From a virus: DNA of 39,812 bases. The DNA is taken from the IMG/VR virus record IMGVR_UViG_3300038327_000020, positions 1-39,812 of that record, one strand, 5' to 3'. Under the pieces are notes generated by a model. The model was not told the origin of the DNA and searched no databases. It worked only from the letters and a program-made list of their open reading frames with translations. This document shows positions 30,581 to 38,529 of this stretch, piece after piece (position 1 is the stretch's first letter; every line of letters starts with the position of its first letter). The position numbers were made by a program, and so were the translations under genes.

Positions 30581-30748
30581 ATGAGCGTAAATCTAGACGG
30601 GTATAACACCCCGAGAAAGTCAACCTTGAAATCTGATCTTGAGAAAAGGGTTGACACACTGGAAGAAGGTGTGCGACAATTGGTGGCAGTGGTATTACTG
30701 ATGAATCAAACGATGGAACAACTAGAGGAAAAAGAAAATGCTAACTAA
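30581..30748 (+). CDS. 55-aa coiled-coil protein
   Basis: A 55-aa protein with a basic start (MSVNLDGYNTPRKSTLKSDL) and a heptad-rich helix (EKRVDTLEEGVRQLVAVVLL, then MNQTMEQLEEKENAN). A central VAVVLLM patch could sit in a coiled coil or membrane. It overlaps the next gene by 11 bases. No known family. Confidence 0.65.
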   Translation: MSVNLDGYNTPRKSTLKSDLEKRVDTLEEGVRQLVAVVLLMNQTMEQLEEKENAN

Positions 30749-30911
30749 AGAGAATTATGACGATGTAAAATGGGACTTAATGAACTTTTCCACCAAGAAT
30801 ATGTGGAGATATCTCCCAGAATCCACCATCGACAAAGTGTGCGACTTGCTTGAGAAAGAGATACCCTTTGATTCGCTGGTAGATTACGCCGGTGACAACT
30901 TCGGAGAATAA
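30738..30911 (+). CDS. Unknown 57-aa protein
   Basis: A 57-aa acidic helical protein (MLTKENYDDVKWDLMNFSTK, MWRYLPESTIDKVCDLLEKE, ending DYAGDNFGE). Start is in the overlap with the preceding gene, with AGAGGAAAAAGAAA upstream. No family recognised. Confidence 0.65.
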   Translation: MLTKENYDDVKWDLMNFSTKNMWRYLPESTIDKVCDLLEKEIPFDSLVDYAGDNFGE

Positions 30912-30912
30912 A

Positions 30913-31218
30913 ATGTTAGACCCTGTAGAAAGAGACTTTAACGCCTTTTCCAAATCCCAATCCTATGCTGAGGATTTTGATGGGGCCGTGAATGAGAGGA
31001 TACAGCAGGAGGTAGACAAGTTTTTCGATGATCTGGTGGTGGACGATGTTGAAGCGTACATGGATAGCGACAATGAGTTAATCATTGAGTTAAACTGTAA
31101 CGGATTCAAGATCACACCTAAAGCCCTTGATAAACTTGTCACTCTTGGGGTATTTATCTTGCAGGAGAATGATGACTTGATGGCAGAAGAAGAAGATAAA
31201 CGCAGACAATGGGACTAG
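30913..31218 (+). CDS. Unknown 101-aa acidic protein
   Basis: A 101-aa strongly acidic protein (MLDPVERDFNAFSKSQSYAE, VDKFFDDLVVDDVEAYMDSD, NELIIELNCNGFKITPKALD). I use ATG 30913, one base after the upstream stop with CGGAGAAT before it; a longer non-ATG start is less likely. An alpha-beta fold with a C-terminal charged helix is suggested. DNA mimicry could be considered because of the charge, but this is speculation. Confidence 0.65.
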   Translation: MLDPVERDFNAFSKSQSYAEDFDGAVNERIQQEVDKFFDDLVVDDVEAYMDSDNELIIELNCNGFKITPKALDKLVTLGVFILQENDDLMAEEEDKRRQWD

Positions 31219-31314
31219 CGGGTTGATTACAGGTGATGCTGGCATCTGCGAGTCTGGGAGGGGCGCTAGTTCCTTTGCTCCGTTTCACCCTGACCAGACA
31301 ACCAGCAACTAATT

Positions 31315-31716
31315 ATGATTGAGAAGAGAGCAATACAAATACTGAGGAATATCCCCAAAAGAATGATTGCCACGGTGCGTAATCAGGGGGATGCTGAAAG
31401 TGACACGATGATGAAGAGCGCGGTAAAGTGTATGAACATCTTATCGCGCTCATATCGTACATCAAATAAAATTATGGTAGAAGCGTGGAAATTATACTTG
31501 CAGGCACAGAACTTATCTGGTAAAATACCTCAGAAGTTCCTAGATAATCACAGCAAATCCCCCTCTAGGGTGGAAAGTACGAATGTAACTAGGATCAGAG
31601 GGATGGACTGGAGCAAGTTCTACAACACTACGCACAAATCATTCGATCAATACTACCGACACGGTGGCAACTGGAGATACGGCAAAAGAATATGGAAATC
31701 ACAGAAAAAGAACTAA
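31315..31716 (+). CDS. Unknown 133-aa basic protein
   Basis: A 133-aa basic protein (IQILRNIPKRMIATVRNQGD, KCMNILSRSYRTSNKIMVEA, and a Tyr/Trp/Arg-rich end KSFDQYYRHGGNWRYGKRIW). It lies just before the helicase and overlaps it by 25 bases, which suggests a role in DNA replication, for example a helicase loader or DNA-binding partner. No domain is recognised. The 96 bases before it hold no clear site. Confidence 0.65.
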   Translation: MIEKRAIQILRNIPKRMIATVRNQGDAESDTMMKSAVKCMNILSRSYRTSNKIMVEAWKLYLQAQNLSGKIPQKFLDNHSKSPSRVESTNVTRIRGMDWSKFYNTTHKSFDQYYRHGGNWRYGKRIWKSQKKN

Positions 31717-32681
31717 AGCAGTACGACAGCGTTGGATCAGTAGAGCGTAAGGTCAGACCGTCTAGTGATTTTACCAGTGAAGTGTTTGATTTCTTCTACA
31801 ATGATGAGCAATTAAATGGTGTTAAACTACCCTTCCACCAGTTTGATAATAAGTTCAGACTGCGCGGTGAGGAACTTACCATCCTAGCAGGGATAAACGG
31901 GGCGGGGAAATCTTTATTCGCCTCTCAGTGCCTACTGTCTGCTATGGATCAGGGCCACAAATGTCTATCTGTCTCTTTAGAGATGACTCCACGTTCTCAG
32001 ATTTCACGTATGTGGCGACAGGCATCACTACAGAACAAGCCAGACCTTGACGCGGGTCTAGAGTTCACACGCTGGGCTAAAGATAAACTGTGGTTCTATG
32101 ACCAACACGGTACAGTGAACCCTCGCGTTCTGTTATCTGTTATGCGGTACGCATACGACAAACTTGGTATTGATGTTATCCTAGTAGATTCTCTGATGAC
32201 CATGAACGTAAACAGCGATGATTGGAATGGACAGAAGAACGTGGTGCAGGGTTTGGCTAATACGGCCAGACAGTTAGGCGTACACGTTATCTTAGTGGCT
32301 CACGCTAGGAAGGGGCAGTCTGTAAAGGATAGGCTGGACAAGTGGAGCGTCGCGGGGTCTGCTGACATCACCAACAGGGCAGACAACGTGATTATATTGG
32401 GCAGAGTCCACGATGACCCGGAGATAGACGCATACCTAAGTCTTTGTAAAGCAAGGCATTTTGACGGGGCTGAGATGGATTTAGATTTGAAACTTGACAT
32501 GGCCTCAATGAATTATTACCATGACGGGCAACTGCCCAAGGCAATACTCAAGACCCCGCCCAAGGGTGGGGTTATGGGGGAGTTAGACAGAGTAGCACTA
32601 ACAGAGGGAATAGATGAGAGCATCATCCGCAAAGTCCAAGGGCAGAAGACTCCAGCAGTGGGTCAGATCGCTCTTAATTAA
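31692..32681 (+). CDS. DnaB-type replicative helicase
   Basis: A 329-aa RecA-fold hexameric helicase. Walker A is AGINGAGKS (66-74), Walker B VILVDSLM with D166, motif H3 VHVILVAHARKGQ (H204) and H4 near VAGSADITNRADNVIILG. This is the C-terminal helicase half of DnaB or T7 gp4/Twinkle; there is no primase or zinc domain. It would unwind the fork, with primase and polymerase presumably from the host. Last residues overlap the following nuclease gene by 68 bases. Confidence 0.88.
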   Translation: MEITEKELKQYDSVGSVERKVRPSSDFTSEVFDFFYNDEQLNGVKLPFHQFDNKFRLRGEELTILAGINGAGKSLFASQCLLSAMDQGHKCLSVSLEMTPRSQISRMWRQASLQNKPDLDAGLEFTRWAKDKLWFYDQHGTVNPRVLLSVMRYAYDKLGIDVILVDSLMTMNVNSDDWNGQKNVVQGLANTARQLGVHVILVAHARKGQSVKDRLDKWSVAGSADITNRADNVIILGRVHDDPEIDAYLSLCKARHFDGAEMDLDLKLDMASMNYYHDGQLPKAILKTPPKGGVMGELDRVALTEGIDESIIRKVQGQKTPAVGQIALN

Positions 32682-32961
32682 AACATTTGATCTGGAAGAA
32701 GATGACGTACACTCCCGTAGTATGGGGGCTGGGGGTGAGGATATTATGCTCAGTCCCAAGGCTAGGGTTATCTTTCCCTACAGTGTGGAGTGCAAGAATC
32801 AGGAAAGACTTAATTTGTGGGAGGCTTGGAAACAGGCAGAAGCAAACGCAGGGGGCTACGAACCCTTGTTAATCATTAAACGCAATAGGCAAAAACCTTT
32901 GGTAGTCGTAGATGCTGAACACTTTATAGGAGTTTTAAATGACGAGAATGACAGTATTTGA
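32614..32961 (+). CDS. Hjc-like PD-(D/E)XK nuclease
   Basis: A 115-aa protein with KSKGRRLQQWVRSLL, DDVHSRSMGAGGEDIMLS (D43) and the core strand YSVECKNQERLNLWEAWKQA (E59-x-K61). This arrangement is that of small PD-(D/E)XK nucleases such as Holliday-junction resolvase-like proteins of phages. It probably resolves or trims branched DNA made by the annealing protein downstream. Start overlaps the helicase gene. Confidence 0.8.
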   Translation: MRASSAKSKGRRLQQWVRSLLIKTFDLEEDDVHSRSMGAGGEDIMLSPKARVIFPYSVECKNQERLNLWEAWKQAEANAGGYEPLLIIKRNRQKPLVVVDAEHFIGVLNDENDSI

Positions 32962-33157
32962 CCGGGGATTTATGGATGAGTTCTTTTCCCCAATCAAATA
33001 CAAATACCATGACCACCGTGATCTTTATCCAGAGGGAGCGGGAACCAAAGATAAACCATTTATCATTCACCGACAGAAAGTTATTGACAAGGTGTATCAT
33101 GGGTGGTATGATGATGATGGTGGATATCACGAAATTTTAATAAAAGACGAGGAATAA
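32939..33157 (+). CDS. Unknown 72-aa protein
   Basis: A 72-aa protein (MTRMTVFDRGFMDEFFSPIK, then KDKPFIIHRQKVIDKVYHGW and an acidic end). AGGAG is placed 6 bases before the ATG and the gene overlaps the nuclease gene by 23 bases, so expression is well supported. No family recognised. Confidence 0.7.
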   Translation: MTRMTVFDRGFMDEFFSPIKYKYHDHRDLYPEGAGTKDKPFIIHRQKVIDKVYHGWYDDDGGYHEILIKDEE

Positions 33158-33158
33158 T

Positions 33159-33614
33159 ATGAAATATGTAGAGATAGCGTTGAAGAAACCCTTTGCCAAT
33201 CACAAGTGGCGTAAAGGTTACAAGGGTGGTAAGGACTTAGTGTATATTGATGCGCGGGATGTAATGAACCGTCTAGATGAGGTGCTAGGAGTAGGTGGAT
33301 GGCAAGCGCATTACGATAGTGTAGGTGGCCGTATGATCTGCAAGTTGGCTTGCAAGATTGAAGGTCAATGGGTTACTAAGTCTGACGGCGCTGGTGATAC
33401 TGACATTGAAGGCGACAAAGGGGGCATTAGTGATGCCCTGAAGAGAGCCGCAGTCCTTTGGGGAATTGGACGCTATCTCTACTACCCTTCCGCCTTTGAT
33501 TCAAACCGTCAACCAGCAGAGTGGGCTACGCCAGAGGGCTATGATAAACTGATGGCAGAACGTCACAAGAAAGACATAGAACAGTGGAAAAAGGATTACG
33601 AGGCATCTTTATGA
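33159..33614 (+). CDS. Rad52/22-type single-strand annealing protein
   Basis: A 151-aa protein with the Rad52 family core: YIDARDVMNRLDEVLGVGGW, then WVTKSDGAGDTDIEGDKGGI and SDALKRAAVLWGIGRYLYY. The G-x-x-S-D-A-L-K-R-A-x-x-x-W-G-I-G-R-Y-L-Y motif is diagnostic. It anneals single strands and drives phage recombination, probably with the SSB-like protein and the RecB-like exonuclease downstream. Its stop overlaps the reductase start (ATGA). Confidence 0.93.
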   Translation: MKYVEIALKKPFANHKWRKGYKGGKDLVYIDARDVMNRLDEVLGVGGWQAHYDSVGGRMICKLACKIEGQWVTKSDGAGDTDIEGDKGGISDALKRAAVLWGIGRYLYYPSAFDSNRQPAEWATPEGYDKLMAERHKKDIEQWKKDYEASL

Positions 33615-35257
33615 AATTTAGAACTGAACTAGGCGAAACTATTTTTAAGCAGAAGTACGCAAGCAACCCTTATGAATCTTGGGAGGACAAAGCGCACACC
33701 GTAGTCAACAATGTATGCGGGACATACGATGGCAAGAAGAATAACCTGATGTCCAAGTCTGACCAAGATCAATTGGTTCAGTACATATCTGACTTTAAGT
33801 TTATGCCCGGTGGCCGATACCTGTGGTACGCAGGGAGAGAGGCTAGGTTCTACAACAACTGTTACCTTCTAAGGCTTGAGGAGGACTCAAGAGAGGAGTG
33901 GGCTGGTGTGACGCAGAGAGCCATGTCCTGCCTGATGACGGGTGGGGGCATTGGGGTTGATGTCTCCATCGCAAGGCCGTCAGGCAGACAACTAAGGCGC
34001 ACAGGTGGGGTTGCCTCCGGCCCCATCCCCCTTCTGCACACCTTGAATGAGGTCGGCAGAAATGTCATGCAGGGTGGCAGTCGGAGGTCTGCCCTGTATG
34101 GCTGTATGAACTGGCAACATGAGGATTCTTCTAATCTACTGGAGGCTAAGAACTGGCACAATATGAAAGCAGGGGATACTACCCTGTCTGCTCTTAAACA
34201 GGCAGACTTTAACTTCCCTGCCCCATTAGATATGATGAACGTCAGCCTGAACTATGACGATGCGTGGCTCAACACTCCAGCGCGGGGTTCTGATCCCATC
34301 TTTATTAAGAATGTACGTCAGGCTATGATGACAGGTGAGCCGGGATTTAGTTTTAACTTTGGTGAGAAAGAAAATGAAACACTACGCAATGCGTGTACAG
34401 AAATTACGAGTGAGGATGACAGTGACGTATGTAATCTTGGTTCTGTCAATCTTGCAAACATTGATTCTATTGAGGAATTCGGTGAGGTCGTTGGGCTTGC
34501 GAGTAAGTTCCTTGTATGTGGGCTTATCAGGGCGCAACTACCTTATGAAAAGGTGGAAGAAGTAAGGCAGAAGAACAGTCGTATCGGACTTGGGCTTATG
34601 GGTATGCACGAATGGTTACTCAAGCGTGGCTATAAGTACGAGATGGTAGATGAACTTAAACAATGGATGAAAACTTATGAACGAGAAAGCAAACGATCCG
34701 CTGACGCTCATTGCGACAGACTTTTTCTCAACCGTCCTAAAGGCTACAGAGCAATCGCTCCAACAGGGACAATTAGCATTCTCGCCGGAACAACCTCTGG
34801 CGTGGAGCCAATCTACGCCGTGGCATACCGCAGACGCTACCTTGCAGATGGAACGAGGTGGAAACATCAGTTTGTCGTTGACGGTACGGCCCAAGAACTC
34901 ATCGACTCAGGAATAAAACCAGATAAGATTGAGTCTGCTGTAGACTTAGCCTTTGATCCTGAACGTAGGGTGAAGTTTCAGTATGAACTACAGAAGAATG
35001 TAGACCATGCTATTAGTTCCACGTTAAACCTTCCCGCTTGGGGAACAGAGTCAAACAATGAAGATACTGTGGTGGACTTTCAGAAGATCATTGCTAACTA
35101 CGCCCCCGGATTGAGGGGTCTGACGGTGTATCCTGATGGCGCTAGGGGTGGTCAGCCTATAACCTCAGTACCTTATGAGGAGGCTCACAGTAAGCGTGGT
35201 GTGGTCTATGAGGACAACAGTGAAGAGCAATGCTTGAGTGGTGTATGCGGGATTTAA
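33611..35257 (+). CDS. nrdJ: Class II (B12-dependent) ribonucleotide reductase
   Basis: A 548-aa enzyme making deoxyribonucleotides from ribonucleotides. Key segments: MPGGRYLWYAG, NNCYLL (C84, redox pair), GIGVDVS, the active-site NACTE (N260, C262, E264), DVCNLGSVNLA (C274, redox pair) and PTGTISILAGTTSGVEP (384-400). The C-terminus carries the C541-x4-C546 shuttle (CLSGVCGI). No small-subunit gene is nearby, consistent with the single-chain adenosylcobalamin class, which is common in marine phages. The active-site string is NACTE in place of the usual NPCGE, but N, C and E are kept. ATG overlaps the Rad52 stop. Confidence 0.93.
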   Translation: MKFRTELGETIFKQKYASNPYESWEDKAHTVVNNVCGTYDGKKNNLMSKSDQDQLVQYISDFKFMPGGRYLWYAGREARFYNNCYLLRLEEDSREEWAGVTQRAMSCLMTGGGIGVDVSIARPSGRQLRRTGGVASGPIPLLHTLNEVGRNVMQGGSRRSALYGCMNWQHEDSSNLLEAKNWHNMKAGDTTLSALKQADFNFPAPLDMMNVSLNYDDAWLNTPARGSDPIFIKNVRQAMMTGEPGFSFNFGEKENETLRNACTEITSEDDSDVCNLGSVNLANIDSIEEFGEVVGLASKFLVCGLIRAQLPYEKVEEVRQKNSRIGLGLMGMHEWLLKRGYKYEMVDELKQWMKTYERESKRSADAHCDRLFLNRPKGYRAIAPTGTISILAGTTSGVEPIYAVAYRRRYLADGTRWKHQFVVDGTAQELIDSGIKPDKIESAVDLAFDPERRVKFQYELQKNVDHAISSTLNLPAWGTESNNEDTVVDFQKIIANYAPGLRGLTVYPDGARGGQPITSVPYEEAHSKRGVVYEDNSEEQCLSGVCGI

Positions 35258-35547
35258 GCAAGAACAAGAGGATCAAGAGCAAGCCTTACCTTAAGTGGGT
35301 GTCCACCCTTCCCTGTAGCGAGTGTAAGGCTACTGACGGGACTGTAGTGGCGCACCACCTTAAAGGTAGGTACTCTCCCCTTTCTGGAGGAGCAGGGTAT
35401 AAGGCGAGTGACTGGCTCACGATGCCCCTTTGTTTCAAGTGTCATACGCAGATACATTCTGGGGATGCAGAGTTGATGAACTGGCAACCATATTTTATTT
35501 TGAGAACGCTTGACAAAGCGTTTAAGGATGGTATAATAGAGATATGA
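35230..35547 (+). CDS. HNH protein of the Ref / RecA-dependent nuclease type
   Basis: A 105-aa protein: YLKWVSTLPCSECKATDGTV, VAHHLKGRYSPLSGG, then KASDWLTMPLCFKCHTQIHS. C29/C32 and C68/C71 form a zinc site and H42-H43 with H76 the catalytic core. This layout (PC-x-x-C, AHH, G-x-K-x-S-D, PLC-x-x-C-H-x-x-x-H) is that of the RecA-dependent nuclease Ref family and DUF968 relatives. It may cut D-loops in recombination. Start could be 35230 or MRDLSK at 35245. It overlaps the reductase gene end by 28 bases. Confidence 0.8.
   Translation: MLEWCMRDLSKNKRIKSKPYLKWVSTLPCSECKATDGTVVAHHLKGRYSPLSGGAGYKASDWLTMPLCFKCHTQIHSGDAELMNWQPYFILRTLDKAFKDGIIEI
35510..35537 (+). promoter_or_regulatory. Perfect sigma-70 promoter inside a coding region
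   Basis: TTGACA at 35510-35515, a 16-base spacer and TATAAT at 35532-35537: both boxes perfect. It lies in the last codons of the HNH gene. The expected start (about 7 bases after the -10) falls at the ATG at 35544, so a leaderless message is implied. Confidence 0.7.
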
Positions 35548-35873
35548 ATATAGAAGGTGAAGTCGAGGGATACCTCACAGAGATAGAACAAGTTGCTCCG
35601 CAGTATGCAAAGGCCAAGGCCGAAACGTACCAGTTAACGGAGTACAAAAGAACTCAACGCTCAGTGTTATACAGTAGGGCCGTCGGCAAGACTGTAGCAG
35701 ACAAGGAGAATTGGGTTTCGATGCAACCGGAAGTTACCACTACAATAGATGGTATCGCGGTTGCTATCGAAAACGAAGAGTGTCTACGTTGGAGGCTCAA
35801 GGTCGCAGAGTTGAAGGTTGAAGTGTGGCGTACTGAGCAAGCAAATAGACGATTGGAACACAAAATCTTATAG
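35544..35873 (+). CDS. Helical recombination-module protein, unknown
   Basis: A 109-aa helical protein (MNIEGEVEGYLTEIEQVAPQ, YAKAKAETYQLTEYKRTQRS, ending VWRTEQANRRLEHKIL). Small helical proteins with this Y-A-K-A-x-A pattern and W-R-x-x-x-A end accompany SSB and annealing proteins in several phages. The role is unknown. It overlaps the HNH stop (ATGA) and has its own consensus promoter. Confidence 0.75.
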   Translation: MNIEGEVEGYLTEIEQVAPQYAKAKAETYQLTEYKRTQRSVLYSRAVGKTVADKENWVSMQPEVTTTIDGIAVAIENEECLRWRLKVAELKVEVWRTEQANRRLEHKIL

Positions 35874-35882
35874 GAGATTTAT

Positions 35883-36122
35883 ATGAGTGACTACGAAGTA
35901 AAAGAGGGCGATATTGCCCTGTTCGTGAACGATAAAGAGGGGAATGACAATCGCCCCGATTTAACTGGGTACGCTATGATTGGCGGTGAGAAAAAGGATG
36001 TGTCTGTCTGGGCTAAAGACTCAGGCAAACTCCGATTTTCTGGCAAGGTGCAAGAGCCGTATAACTCTGGCAACTCTGACAGGAAAACTTCTCAGACTTC
36101 TACTGAAATTCCTCCGTTTTGA
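35883..36122 (+). CDS. SSB-like protein (small OB-fold)
   Basis: A 79-aa protein: EGDIALFVNDKEGNDNRPDL, TGYAMIGGEKKDVSVWAKDS, GKLRFSGKVQEPY, then a disordered tail ending TEIPPF. The G-x-x-A-L-F-x-N-D-K...P-D-x-T-G...W pattern belongs to small phage SSB-like proteins, and the acidic-hydrophobic tip resembles the D-x-I-P-F end of SSB used to bind partners. It sits beside the RecB-like exonuclease. AGGAG lies upstream. Confidence 0.7.
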   Translation: MSDYEVKEGDIALFVNDKEGNDNRPDLTGYAMIGGEKKDVSVWAKDSGKLRFSGKVQEPYNSGNSDRKTSQTSTEIPPF

Positions 36123-36886
36123 AACTTAACTACCACGATGGGGATACTGTCGAGATGTTATTCGACAGTAAACTCCACTCATACAAGGTGGGGGATGAGG
36201 TAATTCCAAGCGCCACAAAGGTACTGGATATTATTTCTAAACCCGCTCTTGTTCCTTGGGCTTTAAAGGTTGGGGCTAACTGGTTGGAGAAGAACTTCTT
36301 CTTTGACGAGGACTCTTCATCCAAGAAGACTAAGGTTTACAAATCACGCATGGCTATTGAGCCTCTTATCAAAGGCATGAAGTCTGCCTATCGTAGCAAG
36401 TCTTACGATGCTATTAACATAGGCAACATCACACACAATTGGGTAGAGGAGGCCATCAACTGGAAGTTGGAAGGTGGCGAGATACCCAAGATGCCTAAGC
36501 AGGAGGAGGCTGTAAACTCTATCGAGGCATTTAAAGATTGGGTTAGTCAGAACGTGGTTGAGTGGAAATCCTCAGAGGAAAAACTATTTAACAGGAAATA
36601 TAGATATGCGGGAACAGTTGATGCTAGGGCTATTATTAATGGAGAGTACTGTGTTATTGATTGGAAGACTAGTAAAGCAGTTTATCCAGAGTATCATTTA
36701 CAGGTTGCGGCTTATGCAAAGGCGGTGGAAGACATTCATGGAATTCCAGTGGATGCTACCTACATTCTCAGATGCGACAAAGCGACGGGAAAGTTTGAAG
36801 CAGTCAGATCAACAGCCATCGAAGAAAACTTTCAAGCCTTTCTAGCGGCGCTTACATTGCACAGAAGGATGAAAGAACTTAGATGA
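36119..36886 (+). CDS. RecB/Cas4-like PD-(D/E)XK exonuclease
   Basis: A 255-aa nuclease. It has the N-terminal His (GNITHNW, H106), YRYAGTVDARAIING (D168), YCVIDWKTSK (D181, K183) and the QVAAYAKA helix (Q195, Y199): the full RecB-family set. It likely degrades duplex ends to give single strands for the Rad52-type protein. The start seems to be TTG, overlapping the SSB-like stop (TTGA); ATG at 36155 is an alternative that would lose 12 residues. Confidence 0.88.
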   Translation: MKLNYHDGDTVEMLFDSKLHSYKVGDEVIPSATKVLDIISKPALVPWALKVGANWLEKNFFFDEDSSSKKTKVYKSRMAIEPLIKGMKSAYRSKSYDAINIGNITHNWVEEAINWKLEGGEIPKMPKQEEAVNSIEAFKDWVSQNVVEWKSSEEKLFNRKYRYAGTVDARAIINGEYCVIDWKTSKAVYPEYHLQVAAYAKAVEDIHGIPVDATYILRCDKATGKFEAVRSTAIEENFQAFLAALTLHRRMKELR

Positions 36887-37125
36887 GTATACCAGCGATG
36901 ATTGTGTTCCATTTCGATTCAGCATTAGAGTTGATGACTGACGGGTTGGAACACGAGTTGTTTGACAAGGATGAGATGGATGCATTGCTGGAGGGGTGCG
37001 CTCAACAGTCTGAGTATGCAACACATGAGTATATGTGGAGGGCTTTTAGAAGAACACTCAGTCAGGATGCTGGGGGTAATGTTGTTGGGTTCTCACCAGA
37101 ACTGAGAGGCCCGGATGTCCATTGA
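36883..37125 (+). CDS. Unknown 80-aa protein
   Basis: An 80-aa acidic helical protein (MIVFHFDSALELMTDGLEHE, KDEMDALLEGCAQQSEYATH). Start overlaps the exonuclease stop (ATGA) and it overlaps the next gene by 11 bases. No family recognised; position suggests recombination or nuclease partner. Confidence 0.65.
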   Translation: MSIPAMIVFHFDSALELMTDGLEHELFDKDEMDALLEGCAQQSEYATHEYMWRAFRRTLSQDAGGNVVGFSPELRGPDVH

Positions 37126-37324
37126 GTGGGGCAAGGGATCAGCGTTTAACTTAGCAAGGTTTGAGGGTTTAAGATTAGAGAGAAGCAGGAATCATAATGG
37201 GTGGAGTTTCCTTGTCAGCGATGATGACCTAACCTACCTTCATGTAGACAACAGACACTTTAAAACTAAAGAGGAACTAGACGAATGTATTATGGAGTGG
37301 ATAGATGAACGTAAAAAGATGTAG
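37115..37324 (+). CDS. Unknown 69-aa protein
   Basis: A 69-aa protein (MSIEWGKGSAFNLARFEGLR, then WSFLVSDDDLTYLHVDNRHF and a helical acidic end). The HNH gene starts inside its last 20 bases. No family recognised. Confidence 0.65.
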   Translation: MSIEWGKGSAFNLARFEGLRLERSRNHNGWSFLVSDDDLTYLHVDNRHFKTKEELDECIMEWIDERKKM

Positions 37325-38087
37325 TGGTTACATGGGGCATTGGAAATGTTTGGATGACTATCCTGACCACATGGTTCCTGTGGGTGAGTTTGGCTCCCAT
37401 AAATCCAACGAGGTTGGTCTTCAGGATAAATGCCGCAGGTGCAAGACTTACTACAACCGAATCAGACCCCGTCACCCTGAAACTAACCAACTGAAAATGG
37501 ATTGGATTACCAGTAGAACCAAAGAGTATCACGGTGGGATGTCAAAGGATCGAAGAAATGACGAACACTGGAAAGAGTGCAAAGATAAGGCTAAATTAGA
37601 TAGCCAATCTATTGATTGGGTTATTAACAAAAAAATAAAATTTAAAACTAAAGAACTAACATACGATAACGTAATACAATACGTAGAAACAAAATCTAAA
37701 GGACGAAAACGTGATGCAAAAGTTGTCTCATATATTAGGAGCGTATATGACTCATGCTCTGTTGTTGGTTGCAATTACCAATACTACGAGGTTGCTCACA
37801 TTCATGCGTTAAAGCATGGCGCGGATGACCTTCCTGAAAACTGTCTGGCCCTATGCCCTAATCATCACAAAGATTTAGACAATGGTCGAATGATTAACCT
37901 ACAGCAATTAGATGTTGGCGGTTATATTTATTTTGGGGAGGAAGATGATAGGAAAGGAATAAAACTTAAACACAAAGTTGACTCTAAGAATTTAGATCAA
38001 TGCAACATTGAGTTGGAGAACTGGAAAAATGCAATCAATAAAATTCAATCAGGAAATGATAGACCAAGCATTGCAATGGGCAAATGA
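37305..38087 (+). CDS. HNH endonuclease with N-terminal zinc finger
   Basis: A 260-aa protein. The N-terminus has a zinc-finger-like set (C6, C15, then LQDKCRRCKTYYNR with C43/C46). The HNH core is at about 151-195: SCSVVGC, YYEVAHIHALKHG (H165, H167), NCLALCPNHHKDLDNGRM (N179, C184, H187). This resembles HNH proteins of free-standing homing type that spread between phages. The linker region (37,620-37,710) is more A-rich than neighbouring genes, which suggests arrival by transfer. GGAG lies 8 bases before the ATG. Confidence 0.82.
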   Translation: MNVKRCSGYMGHWKCLDDYPDHMVPVGEFGSHKSNEVGLQDKCRRCKTYYNRIRPRHPETNQLKMDWITSRTKEYHGGMSKDRRNDEHWKECKDKAKLDSQSIDWVINKKIKFKTKELTYDNVIQYVETKSKGRKRDAKVVSYIRSVYDSCSVVGCNYQYYEVAHIHALKHGADDLPENCLALCPNHHKDLDNGRMINLQQLDVGGYIYFGEEDDRKGIKLKHKVDSKNLDQCNIELENWKNAINKIQSGNDRPSIAMGK

Positions 38088-38529
38088 TCTTGGCGGCATT
38101 AAGAATTCTATTACAAAAGGTGCGGGTAATCTTGCCGGAAGATTAGGTGAGATTGCCCTAGCCAATCACCTCTCAGCAGACGTACAAGATCACCGGGAGT
38201 ACGATATTATCCACAAGGGTAAACGTATAGAGGTTAAAACTAAACGCCGTACAGTCGCTCCCAGAGCGTTATACGAGGTATCCGTAGCCAAGACCAGCAA
38301 GCATCAACATCCTGACTTTTATGCCTTTATAAGCATGGAGTTTGACAGGAAATACAAAGGCTCTTACTACGGTCTAAAGAACATTTGGTTATGTGGATAC
38401 ATGGATGCAGATAAGTATTGGCTCAAATCCAAACCAATGGTCAAAGGAGATAGGGATAACTCAAACGGATTTATAACTTTAGTTGATATGCACAACTTGA
38501 GGATAGACCAACTTGCTAAATCCATCTAA
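38029..38529 (+). CDS. PD-(D/E)XK nuclease
   Basis: A 166-aa protein with AGRLGEIALANHL (E41), REYDIIHKGKRIEVKTKRRT (D59, E68-x-K70) and a strand HPDFYAFISMEFD. The E...D...E-V-K set defines a PD-(D/E)XK nuclease, of a type widely found in T4-like and marine phages without known function. It overlaps the HNH gene by 59 bases. I use the first ATG rather than upstream TTG. Confidence 0.8.
   Translation: MQSIKFNQEMIDQALQWANDLGGIKNSITKGAGNLAGRLGEIALANHLSADVQDHREYDIIHKGKRIEVKTKRRTVAPRALYEVSVAKTSKHQHPDFYAFISMEFDRKYKGSYYGLKNIWLCGYMDADKYWLKSKPMVKGDRDNSNGFITLVDMHNLRIDQLAKSI

Noticed and set aside
31236-31322. 28-aa frame (MLASASLGGALVPLL...) before the 133-aa gene
   Set aside because: Hydrophobic and overlaps the next ATG, but there is no clear ribosome site; too short to support.
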